Assembly: GCF_019697375.1 (NCBI RefSeq)
Contig: NZ_JAHCDI010000004.1
Location: 3,893,324-3,957,323 of the forward strand
Origin: Micromonospora tarapacensis
Lineage (GTDB): Bacteria > Actinomycetota > Actinomycetes > Mycobacteriales > Micromonosporaceae
Direction: 5' to 3'
Length of the DNA stretch: 64,000 bases
Under the pieces are notes generated by a model. The model had not been told where the DNA came from. It searched no databases and was given only the letters and a program-made list of their open reading frames with translations. A program made the position numbers and the translations under genes. Positions 44,810 through 52,340 of the stretch are shown piece by piece. The number at the start of each line of letters is the position of its first letter. The stretch's first letter is position 1.

Positions 44810-45060
44810 CGCCGCGGTGCCTCCTGCTCGGCGATCAGCGCCTGCACCTGCCGGTCGCTGAGGCCACGCCGGTCCAGCACCCGCCGCCCCCAGCGGTGCA
44901 GCCGGCACGGATGCGGCGCACGATCGTTACGGCAGCGCGGCCCCTCGGGCCACTGCTCAGCGGCATGCACGGTCATTGCCTTCACGGCGAAACCGACGTC
45001 CTCGGCGGTCACGTACGGCGGCATCGGCAACTCGCCGAGCAGCCCGTCGATCGAATCCAT
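44806..45060 (-). CDS. Small Cys/His protein, CRND/PCRLHRWG family (paralog 3)
   Basis: The shortest member of the family at 22134 and 29370: 84 aa, DSIDGLLGELPMPPYVTAED, FAVKAMTVHAAEQWPEGPRC, RNDRAPHPCRLHRWGRRVL, GLSDRQVQALIAE. It is first in a coupled trio with a DivIVA-like and a globin-like gene. The ATG at 45060 has GGGGAGGG three bases upstream. Function unknown; two Cys and a His could bind a metal. Confidence 0.8.
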   Translation of the reverse strand: MDSIDGLLGELPMPPYVTAEDVGFAVKAMTVHAAEQWPEGPRCRNDRAPHPCRLHRWGRRVLDRRGLSDRQVQALIAEQEAPRR

Positions 45061-45242
45061 GTCCCTCCCCTGGTCTGGTGTGGCACCGAGGCGGGCGGGG
45101 ACAGCGCAGCCACGACGGGGGACGCAGTACCGCCGGAGCCCAGCACCCGCCCCGGGCCATGTCCTGCAGAGTTGTGGATCAGTAGGGCGGGCCGTATGAC
45201 GTGGGCGAAGTAGGCGACATGCACATGTCGTATGCGGTCGGG

Positions 45243-46046
45243 CTACCGACCGTTGCGGCTCACCCGGTGGTCCCGCCATCGGCGGGCGGCATCAATCAGC
45301 GGTCCATGGTGCGGGCCGGGTGCGGACCGTTGCTTGCGTTCCCACAGGCGCACCAGCCCGTCGGCGAAGGCGTGCAGCGCTTCGTCGGAGGCGTGCGCCC
45401 ATGTCGGGATCTGCGCGGCCCATGCTTCGGCTCCGGCGGGAGGATGGCCAGTGCGGACGAGACGGACCAGCATGAGGGCGGTGTCGATCCACGCCGCACC
45501 GCGCGCCGGGCTGGACCAGTCGACGAGTCGCAGTCGGTCGGCGACGAGGAAGTTCCGCGGCGTCACGTCGGTGTGCAGAAGCGTCTCGCCGTTGACCAGG
45601 TCGGGAGCGATCAGCCCTCGCCAACGGTCAGCGAAGTGCTGCACCTGGACGGGCGGGCTGGGTGTGAGCAGGCGGCTCTGGATGGCGAGCAGTTCCGCGA
45701 CCGCAGTCAGATCCGGCGATCCTGGAGCGAGGTCGGGATGCCGGCCGGCAACGTACTCGAAGCCGAGGATCAACCAGCCGTGCGCTTCGACTGTCCAGCG
45801 CAGACGGGGAGCCACATCAGGCAGCCAGGGATTGACGCGGGCCTCGTTGCGATAGAGCCAGGCGGTCGGGCCCTCAGTCTCGCCACCCTTGCAGAAGACC
45901 CGGCCGGTGTCGGTGTCGACAACGGCGGCCAGGTCGCAGGAAGCACCGGTCGGTACGGAGTAGACCGCATGGACAGCCCCGGTGCGTTGTTCGATCTGCC
46001 AGCGTACCTCCCCGGGAAGCTCGTGCCAGTCGCGGCGACGCGGCAT
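45243..46046 (-). CDS. Aminoglycoside phosphotransferase-family kinase
   Basis: A 267-aa protein-kinase-fold phosphotransferase (APH/choline kinase type). The Brenner motif LLHTDVTPRNFLVAD carries the catalytic Asp and metal Asn, and LVDWSSPARG gives the second metal Asp. The nucleotide Lys is in RVFCKGGETEG. Many such proteins phosphorylate small hydroxyl compounds rather than antibiotics, so resistance is not claimed. The ATG at 46046 has GGGAGG seven bases upstream. The next gene is on the same strand 63 bases upstream. Confidence 0.84.
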   Translation of the reverse strand: MPRRRDWHELPGEVRWQIEQRTGAVHAVYSVPTGASCDLAAVVDTDTGRVFCKGGETEGPTAWLYRNEARVNPWLPDVAPRLRWTVEAHGWLILGFEYVAGRHPDLAPGSPDLTAVAELLAIQSRLLTPSPPVQVQHFADRWRGLIAPDLVNGETLLHTDVTPRNFLVADRLRLVDWSSPARGAAWIDTALMLVRLVRTGHPPAGAEAWAAQIPTWAHASDEALHAFADGLVRLWERKQRSAPGPHHGPLIDAARRWRDHRVSRNGR

Positions 46047-46109
46047 CCGGTGGCCTCCCGAGGGCGAACGGTCCCGGGCAGTGTATGCCCGGGACCGCTG
46101 GTGGCCTGC

Positions 46110-46568
46110 CTAGCGAGTCGGGCTGTCGGTGCAGCCAGCGTGGCACTGGGTGCAGTCGGCCACCCGGCCGCCCCACAGCTCATGATCGACAGCGAAGCCG
46201 GCGGCGGTGATCGCGGCGACCGTCCGGGAGATCGGAGCGCCGATCGGCTCAGGTCCGGAGGGCGGCTCCTCCGATGTGGACTCCGGCTGGTGGTGGATGA
46301 ACCGCCCGGCGACGCGCTGGCAGAACTCGGCGTACTCACGGGTGTGCAGGATGAACGTGTGCCAGCCGATGTCGACCATGTCGCTCGGACCGAGGGGTCC
46401 GGTGGCGGTGGCGCAGGTCCCGAGGAAGGCGAGCGCCTGATCCAGGATCCTGGCCGGCAGGTCGGGGACCAGTTCGGGGTGGTCGTGGGCGATGCGGGCG
46501 GTCAGCTGGGTGAACAGCTCGTCGGAGACGAGCGCTCGGCCGGAACTGACCCGATCGATGGTGAGCAT
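46110..46568 (-). CDS. GRDP-like protein of unknown function
   Basis: A 152-aa protein with the conserved DMVDIGWHTFILHTREYAEFC and GRFIHHQPE segments of the glycine-rich domain-containing (GRDP-like) family, here without the Gly-rich domain. Three Cys in a CTQCHAGC cluster at the C-terminus could bind metal. The ATG at 46568 has AAGGAG upstream. It diverges from the XRE regulator at 46741, which may control it. Similar pairs occur in other actinomycetes as I recall. Confidence 0.72.
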   Translation of the reverse strand: MLTIDRVSSGRALVSDELFTQLTARIAHDHPELVPDLPARILDQALAFLGTCATATGPLGPSDMVDIGWHTFILHTREYAEFCQRVAGRFIHHQPESTSEEPPSGPEPIGAPISRTVAAITAAGFAVDHELWGGRVADCTQCHAGCTDSPTR

Positions 46569-46740
46569 CCTGCTCCTTCCGTTGGTGGTCTCACCGCAGG
46601 CTGCGCCCAGATGCCATCGAAGGTCATAACGCTGTAAGCATTGCCGATATACGCGGTGCGTATACCGCGAGCCCAGAAAGGCGTTTGAATGGTTAGGCTC
46701 GACGGAGCGCAATGGACAGCCGCGAACGGCGAGGTTGCCG

Positions 46741-48240
46741 GTGACACCTGCGAACTGCCCCCGCTGCGGGGCACGCCTGGCCCGCGACAACGACAGCGGA
46801 CGCTGCGCACCCTGCCAGTCCGCCGAACGCGACAGGCTGAGCGCACCGCCGGAGGTGCCGGCGTCGTTCTGGTCGCACCCGCCGCTGCGGGCGGCCCTGG
46901 TGGAGCGACACCTCGGACGGGTGATCCGGGCGTACCGACACCACCCGTATCACGGGCGGGCCGCGTTGCCGCAGGCCGTGGTGGCGAGCTGGTTGGGCAT
47001 CACCCAGGCCCAGCTCAGCCGCGTGGAAAACGGCCCCCCTCTGGTGCACTTGGACCGACTCTCACATTGGGCGGCGCTGCTACGGGTTCCAGAGGTTCAA
47101 CTGTGGTTCAGCCTGCCCTCGCGAACGCTGACGATGCAGACCGGGCAAATCGCAGCCGAGGTTCCGCCAGACGAGCCTCCTGCGACCGGTGTCCCCGCCG
47201 TGGTGCCAACTACCCTGGAGGCGGCTCCCGATGAAGGAGGTGGCACCACGGACCGCCGCCGATTCACCGCGCTTGCCGCCCTAGCTGGTCTCGCGGGCAA
47301 CAGTCTGCTTGACACATTGGCGAAGGCGGACCGCAACGCTGACGCCATCGGCATGGAGCACATCCGTCTCGCCGGCTCGCTGGTCGAGCGGTTCAGGCAG
47401 GCCGACGCCGCGCTTGGGGCCGATGAGTTGTGCGATGTGGCGATGGGTATCCACACCCGCCTCTCTGCCTGGGCAGCGACCTCCCAATACGGTCGCGGGC
47501 TCGGCGAAGCCCTCCAATCCGCGCTGGCTGATCTTGCTAACCAAGTTGCCTGGCTGGCAGTCGACGCAGACCGCCGCCACCAAGCACGCCCGTACCTGAA
47601 CGACGCAATCACCCGTGCCAGGATCGCCGACGATCCGCGCGAGGAGGTTCGTGCGCTGGCCTGCCTGTCCTTGCTGACTCGCGAAGATCACCCCGCCGAG
47701 TCACTGCACTGCGCCGAAGCCGCGCTCCGCGCCTCCCGAGGCTGGGCGGCCCCCCGACTGAGGACTTTGTTGCGGCTGCGAGCGGCCCACGCCTACGCAC
47801 ATCTCAACGACGTGGGCGGGTTCAACCGGGAGATGACGAAGGCGCGTCACGAATTCGACCACGGGCTCCACGAGGACGACCTGCCGTTTCTTCAGTTCGT
47901 CACCGCCCAGGAGCTGACCGGCATCCAAGGGCTGTCATTCCTCGCTCTCGGCAAGCCAACCCGTGCCGCCGAGTCCTTCAGGGCCATCAGCAGCGGCCCC
48001 CACGCCGCGCATCGCCGCAACCAGGTGCACTACACGGTCCGCCTCGCGGAGGCCGAATATCGATCCGGTGATGTCCAGTCAGCCGCGCTGACTGGGCTTC
48101 AGGTACTGCCAGCGGTCAAGGGGCTCTGTTCAGGGCGAACCATGCGTCACTTTGCCCAGGTCAAGTCGCACCTCGGTCGTGAACAGTCGAATCCGGCGCG
48201 TACGTTCATTGAGGCATACAGCAGGGTGTTCAAGCAATGA
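46741..48240 (+). CDS. XRE-family regulator with TPR domain
   Basis: A 499-aa protein. It opens with a zinc-ribbon-like CPRCG...CAPCQ, then a helix-turn-helix (AVVASWLGITQAQLSRVENG, about 80-100), a Ser/Pro linker, and a long TPR region (VRALACLSLLTREDHPAES, RTLLRLRAAHAYAHLND and others). Such proteins often sense peptides or small ligands through the TPR part. GTG at 46741 has GCGAGG six bases upstream; TTG at 46735 is the alternative. Its stop overlaps the GNAT gene start (ATGA), so the two are coupled. Confidence 0.84.
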   Translation: MTPANCPRCGARLARDNDSGRCAPCQSAERDRLSAPPEVPASFWSHPPLRAALVERHLGRVIRAYRHHPYHGRAALPQAVVASWLGITQAQLSRVENGPPLVHLDRLSHWAALLRVPEVQLWFSLPSRTLTMQTGQIAAEVPPDEPPATGVPAVVPTTLEAAPDEGGGTTDRRRFTALAALAGLAGNSLLDTLAKADRNADAIGMEHIRLAGSLVERFRQADAALGADELCDVAMGIHTRLSAWAATSQYGRGLGEALQSALADLANQVAWLAVDADRRHQARPYLNDAITRARIADDPREEVRALACLSLLTREDHPAESLHCAEAALRASRGWAAPRLRTLLRLRAAHAYAHLNDVGGFNREMTKARHEFDHGLHEDDLPFLQFVTAQELTGIQGLSFLALGKPTRAAESFRAISSGPHAAHRRNQVHYTVRLAEAEYRSGDVQSAALTGLQVLPAVKGLCSGRTMRHFAQVKSHLGREQSNPARTFIEAYSRVFKQ

Positions 48241-48785
48241 ACGAACTAGAGATGCGACAGCACGACGCCGTCGCGGCACAAGCCCTGGTCGACGTCTTGG
48301 TCCAGGTCTACCTCGACGCCCATGCCGGCGACGGAGCGTTCTACAACGAAGAACGCTACCGACAGCAGCTTGCCGGGCACATGAAGGTTGCTGGCTGGAC
48401 GTTGCTTACCGCTGAGGTCGACGGACACCTAGTGGGCTATGCGTACGGTTTTCCCCTGTCGCCGAAGACTCGCTGGTGGGAGGGCATCCGGGGCGACGTT
48501 CCTCCGGACTTCACCCGCGAGGACGGCCACCGCACTTTCGCCCTGAGCGAGTTGCTCGTACGCCCAGCCTGGCAGCGAAAAGGTATCGCGCGAGCGCTCC
48601 ACGACAAGCTGGTCGAAAGCCGTCCAGAAAAGCGGCTGACCCTACTCGTCCGCCCCGACAATGCTCGAGCCCAGGAGGCATACCGAGCTTGGGGATGGAA
48701 GAAGATGGCGCAGCTCCATCCGGCATGGGAGGGCGCGCCGATCTTCGACGTGCTGATGTGCGCAGAGTTCACCGGCCGTCGCTAG
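48237..48785 (+). CDS. GNAT-family acetyltransferase
   Basis: A 182-aa acetyl-CoA-dependent acetyltransferase: GHLVGYAYGFPLS, LSELLVRPAWQRKGIARALHD (the acetyl-CoA loop, about 110-130) and RLTLLVRPDNARAQEAYRAWGWKK. The substrate is unknown. Its ATG lies in the ATGA overlap with the XRE/TPR regulator, so regulator and enzyme are made together. Codon use is less GC-extreme than in the flanking chromosome, in keeping with the accessory character of the region. Confidence 0.86.
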   Translation: MNELEMRQHDAVAAQALVDVLVQVYLDAHAGDGAFYNEERYRQQLAGHMKVAGWTLLTAEVDGHLVGYAYGFPLSPKTRWWEGIRGDVPPDFTREDGHRTFALSELLVRPAWQRKGIARALHDKLVESRPEKRLTLLVRPDNARAQEAYRAWGWKKMAQLHPAWEGAPIFDVLMCAEFTGRR

Positions 48786-48840
48786 GCCGAGAACTCCGGT
48801 ACGCCGATCGTTCGTAACCCACGCTGTGACTTGCCCTACG

Positions 48841-49050
48841 CTAGAACCCGCGAGGATTGCGCCGTGACAGGACGTAACCGCGGTACGAGCAGAGTTCCTG
48901 CCACGCCTCTTCATCCACGGCCGAAAAGTTGCGGCCCCTAGCCTGGCAGATTCTCCGCCACCCGCTGCTGCTCGCCAGGTCTTCCGCGTCGATTGAGCCG
49001 CTGTTGATCGCACGCACGATCTCGGCATCGGACGCCGAGCTCAAGTTCAC
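48841..49050 (-). CDS. Hypothetical small protein, 69 aa
   Basis: A frame of 69 codons reading NLSSASDAEIVRAINSGS, then SSSGWRRICQARGRNFSAVD and EEAWQELCSYRGYVLSRRNP. The residue mix and spacing of Trp, Cys and Tyr look like a genuine protein. The GTG at 49050 has a purine-rich GAAGGGG upstream. It stands alone between the GNAT and GIY-YIG genes. Could be a fragment of a larger lost gene. Confidence 0.42.
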   Translation of the reverse strand: MNLSSASDAEIVRAINSGSIDAEDLASSSGWRRICQARGRNFSAVDEEAWQELCSYRGYVLSRRNPRGF

Positions 49051-49240
49051 CGATTTGCCCCTTCTGCCGCCTTGCCGCTATCCGACCCGGTCCCTGTAAG
49101 TCCTCAAGGGACGGCTCACGAGGACCGTGGCCAGCAGTTCCCGAGATCCTTCTACGGATTCCACTAGTGCGCCATAGTTGTTCAAGTCTGGTGGCCAAGC
49201 GGGTCGGTCAAGACGATCAGCCAGCGGGCATGATCCTTCA

Positions 49241-49627
49241 TCAGTGCGGCTTCGGCACCTGCCGGTTGAAGCGCGGCTTGAGGGCCAGTATCAGGGCTTC
49301 CTTCGTACCCTCCGGGTTGTCGGTCTCCTGCCAGCGGACCTCGCGCTGGCCGAGCCAGCCGGCGATGTCCCGTGCTGTCGCCACCGGTCCCTGCTTGTCG
49401 AGGAGCTGGCCGACCTGGTCGTGCAGCACCGACGACTCGCGGTTGCCGGTCAGGTGCTGACGGAGGCGGTTGCGCAGGTTCCCGGTCCGGCCGACGTAGA
49501 TGACCGCGCCGCCGTCGAGGAGCACGTGCACGCCGGGCGCGCGGAGAGCGTCGGCGGCGGCTTCCATCGTGTACGGCCGGGGCGCCGTGAAGCCGGCCAG
49601 CAGGTCGTCGATCAAGGGGTCGGGCAT
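49241..49627 (-). CDS. GIY-YIG domain protein
   Basis: A 128-aa protein with the GIY-YIG nuclease core: VHVLLDGGAVIYVGRTGNLRNRLRQHL (the GIY strand modified to VHVLL, then YVG and the catalytic Arg), and a later KEALILALKPRFNRQ with the conserved Glu and Asn. Such domains cut DNA in homing, repair or restriction systems. It stands alone here; no partner domain. The ATG at 49627 is the first start. Confidence 0.82.
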   Translation of the reverse strand: MPDPLIDDLLAGFTAPRPYTMEAAADALRAPGVHVLLDGGAVIYVGRTGNLRNRLRQHLTGNRESSVLHDQVGQLLDKQGPVATARDIAGWLGQREVRWQETDNPEGTKEALILALKPRFNRQVPKPH

Positions 49628-49714
49628 GCCCGGAGGCTACTCCCCCATGGCCCCGTACGGGCCGTCGTGGTCGTTGCGACGTCGGCAGCGGCCGGCGCCT
49701 TTGAGCTTGGCGTC

Positions 49715-49858
49715 TCACCAGATCCGGGTACGCAGGAACTGGCGATCCTCCTCGCTGAGCGTGGTCTCACCGAAGTCAATGGCGGTGACGTGGCCGAGCG
49801 ACTCTCGGAGTGCGGTGGCGAGGATGACTGTGCCGTCGAAGCTGGTCAGCAGGTGGAC
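49715..49858 (-). pseudogene. 3' fragment of an unidentified gene
   Basis: A frame ending at 49715 reads VHLLTSFDGTVILATALRES, then GHVTAIDFGETTLSEEDRQF and LRTRIW. It is well formed but has no start; upstream the same protein seems to continue in another frame (NDRTPWVIHL). It lies just after the shortened DivIVA-like gene and marks a decayed end of the second cassette. Confidence 0.45.
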
Positions 49859-49882
49859 AGGTGGATGACCCAGGGGGTGCGG

Positions 49883-50134
49883 TCATTGCGGACCCCGGCT
49901 GTTTGGTGAAAACGGTGCGGTGTGGCGGGACTGCCACTGCCGCAGCGCCTGGCGGATGCGTTCGAACCTCGGTGTTCGCGGTGGCAACTCGCGGTGCAGG
50001 CGGTCGAGTTCGTCGGCGACCCGGTTGAGGTAGTCGTTGACCTGGTCCGGGTCGACGCCGCGCCAGCGGGTGTCGAAGGCGGCGCGGACGTGGACGTGGT
50101 GTGGGTGCAGGCGTTCGCCGCTCACGTAGATCAT
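49883..50134 (-). CDS. DivIVA-like coiled-coil protein, truncated paralog
   Basis: An 83-aa paralog of the protein at 44489: MIYVSGERLHPHH, TRWRGVDPDQVNDYLNRVAD, ELDRLHRELPPRT and RIRQALRQWQSRH, after which it diverges into a short foreign tail. The start overlaps the 12-codon remnant upstream (ATGA), as in the intact cassette. The coil lost several residues. It may still be translated, but the cassette around it is broken. Confidence 0.65.
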   Translation of the reverse strand: MIYVSGERLHPHHVHVRAAFDTRWRGVDPDQVNDYLNRVADELDRLHRELPPRTPRFERIRQALRQWQSRHTAPFSPNSRGPQ

Positions 50135-50166
50135 CGCTGCGGCGCCTCCTTGTCCGTCGACTGCAT
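50131..50166 (-). pseudogene. Remnant of a CRND/PCRLHRWG gene
   Basis: Eleven codons with start (ATG 50166, AAAGGAGG upstream) and stop in place: MQSTDKEAPQR. The end matches the EAPRR end of the 84-aa protein at 44806, and the region upstream (GGTGGCACCGAGGCGGGCGG near 50190) matches that before 45060. The whole middle was deleted, leaving the first and last codons. Confidence 0.6.
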
Positions 50167-50281
50167 GACCCTCCTTTGCGCTGCATGAGGTGGCACCGAG
50201 GCGGGCGGGGACGGTCGGTACGACCGCGCTCCGTATCGACCGGAGCCCAGCACCTTCCCGGGTCTGCCTGTTTCACTACCG

Positions 50282-50480
50282 ATGGATCATCGCCGATATC
50301 AGGGGCACATTGCTTCGGGCGTGTGGCCGCCCGGCCACAAGCTGCCGTCGACGAAGGCGCCCGCCGAGATGTACGAGGTCGCCAGCCCCGACGACCGTCC
50401 GCCAGGCCATCACGATCCTCATCGAGACCGGCGAGCTATACGGCGACCAGGGCTCAGGCAAGGACTCTGTTGGCTAACTC
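50282..50480 (+). pseudogene. Broken GntR-family regulator
   Basis: The first frame gives HIASGVWPPGHKLPSTKAPAEMY, the start of a GntR winged helix; the second, from about 50385, gives TVRQAITILIETGELYGDQGSG, its recognition helix and wing. One frameshift separates them, and the frame runs into the left end of an IS element. It diverges from the broken cassette at 50166, which it may once have regulated. Confidence 0.62.
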
Positions 50481-52236
50481 GCTGTGATCTTGGCTTTCCG
50501 GCAGAGGCTCTTGAAGGGTGTCCGGGGCCGGGTGGGGGCGGGGTGGTTGTTGCGGTGGGTCCAGTCGGCGATCCGGGCGGCGTTCATGCCGCAGGCGGTG
50601 AGGATGTGTTGGACGCGGGTCTTGGGCAGGCCGGTGTAACGGTTGCGGCGTAGGTGGTGGGCGCGGGCTGCTGGGGAGATGGTGCCCTCGATCCCGGCTC
50701 GGGTGTTGTAGCGCTGCTGCCAGTCGGGGTCGTTGCGGGCAGCGCGGTTGTCAGTTGGATCTCGGAGAGTTCGCGGCTGGGGATGACGATCTGCCTGCCG
50801 GTGGTGGTGCTGGTCGTGCAGTGGGCGCGCATCGGGCATAGGCGGCAGTCGGTGTCGGCGAACGCGATCGCGGTGCCGGGTCCGCTGTTGTGGGCGCGGG
50901 GCTTCCACGTGGTGCTGATCTTGCCGGCGGGGCAGATCGCGGTGCGGCGGTCGAAGTCGAGGCGGAAGCTGTCACGGTCGAAGCCTCGACCGGCTCGGGC
51001 TTGCCAGGAGGTGTCACGGGCGAGCGGCCCGATGATCTCGGTGCCCTGGAGGGCGGCGCGGGCGACGGCGTCGGCGGTGACGTAGCCCTCGTCCAGGTAG
51101 TGCTCGGTCGGGGTGAGGTCGCGGGCTTCCAGGTCGGCGCTGATCGAGGGCAGGGTGGCGTTGTCGGGGTCGGTGGCCGATGTGGTGCGGACCGCGATGA
51201 TCAGGTGCGGGCCGCTGGTGTCGCAGGTCTCGGTCAGGTGGGCCTTGTAGCCCTGCCAGGTCGTGTCGCGTTTACGGCTCCATCGTGAGTCGAGGTCGAA
51301 AGGGGATTCCAGGAAGTCTGCTCCTTCCCGGATCCGCCCGTGTCGCAGCATCCAGGCGCCGTGCTGGTCCAGGACGCATTCCTGGTCCCAGATCTTGCGG
51401 AGGGCGTCGATCGCCGGAAGGTTGTTCAGCCATGCCGCATCGGGGTCGGCGTCGATGGCCGCGAGCAGGGCCGCACCGTCGGCGGACACTGCCTGCCCGA
51501 ACCGGTCGCGGGCCTGTTCGGCGGCGGGTAGATGCGCGGAGTCGATGCGTCGGCTATACCGCTGTTCCCACTCGGGATGGATCCGCGGTGCCAGCCAGCC
51601 CGGCGCGACCTGGGTGAGCTGGTTCAACGCGGCCCGGACCGTCTCACCGACGCGTTCCAGCCGACCCAGCATGCTGATCTTGGCCAGGACATGGGTGGAA
51701 TCGGTACGCGCCTTGCCGCCGCCGCGCAGCAGACCCACGCGTTTGGCCGCGTCCAGCATCAACTCCAGCAGACGTACCGCCCGCTCGTCAACGGCCAGGC
51801 GGTCGCGGAACTCCGAGAGCACCGAGTAGTGGAACCCGGTGTCGTCCAACGCCAAGCCCAGCGCGTACTTCCAGTCCATCCGGGTCCGGACCGCGTCGGC
51901 GGCATCCCGATCGGTCAGATCCTCCATCGCCTGCAACACGCACACCATCGCCAGCAGGCCCGGCGCCACCGCGCTACGCCCCTCGGCCGCGAACCAGCCG
52001 GCGAACTCCTGATCGTCGAAGATCGGCCCGAGCGCGTCACGGACCCGGGTCACCCGGGTACCACCCGGACAAGCCGCCTGAACCACCGCCACCGTCTGCG
52101 CTGGGATCTCCACCGACACCCAGGGCCTCATCGACATCCGGGCACCATATTCCATACAGGACATACGACCGCCGCCAAGGTCAAGCAACCACCCGCTACA
52201 GCGAGTTAGCCAACAGAGTCCTTGCCTGAGCCCTGG
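50447..52236. mobile_element. IS1182-type insertion sequence
   Basis: A 1790-bp element bounded by perfect 39-bp inverted repeats: 50447-50485 (CCAGGGCTCAGGCAAGGACT...) and 52198-52236. It contains one transposase gene on the minus strand, now frameshifted. No target-site duplication is visible. The left flank is a GntR remnant and the right flank leads into a truncated helicase, so a deletion or rearrangement probably followed insertion. Confidence 0.82.
50474..52164 (-). pseudogene. IS1182-family transposase, frameshifted
   Basis: A DDE transposase. From about 52164 or 52155 it reads through ARTDSTHVLAKISML (first catalytic Asp), LDEGYVTADAVARAAL (second Asp) and the Cys pair CRLCPMRAHC. 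Near 50750 the frame must shift; the other frame then gives DPDWQQRYNTRAGIEGTIS, with the catalytic Glu, and ends at 50474. Because the Glu lies beyond the shift, the element should not move by itself unless slippage occurs. Confidence 0.78.
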
Positions 52237-52298
52237 GGTCTCCTCGCCCTCAAGTGTAGGAAGCCGCCGAGGCATTGCTTTGGTTCCAGCGGTGCCTG

Positions 52299-52337
52299 CG
52301 GCTTCTGTCCGAGATGTGGCATCTCGGACAGAAGCCG
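52299..52337. repeat. 18-bp perfect palindrome, 3-base loop
   Basis: CGGCTTCTGTCCGAGATG (52299-52316), TGG, then CATCTCGGACAGAAGCCG (52320-52337). It lies at the junction between the IS element and the truncated helicase gene, and part of it is read as codons of the helicase frame. It may be joined ends of a lost mobile element, or a terminator. Confidence 0.65.
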
Positions 52338-52340
52338 ACA

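Noticed and set aside
45243..46046. Antibiotic resistance by the APH-type kinase
   Set aside because: The fold is clear but the substrate is not; most genomic members phosphorylate other metabolites.
50164..50180. CCTTTGCGCTGCAT, similar to the stem end of the intergenic elements
   Set aside because: It is the complement of the AAAGGAGG ribosome binding site and has no pairing arm nearby.
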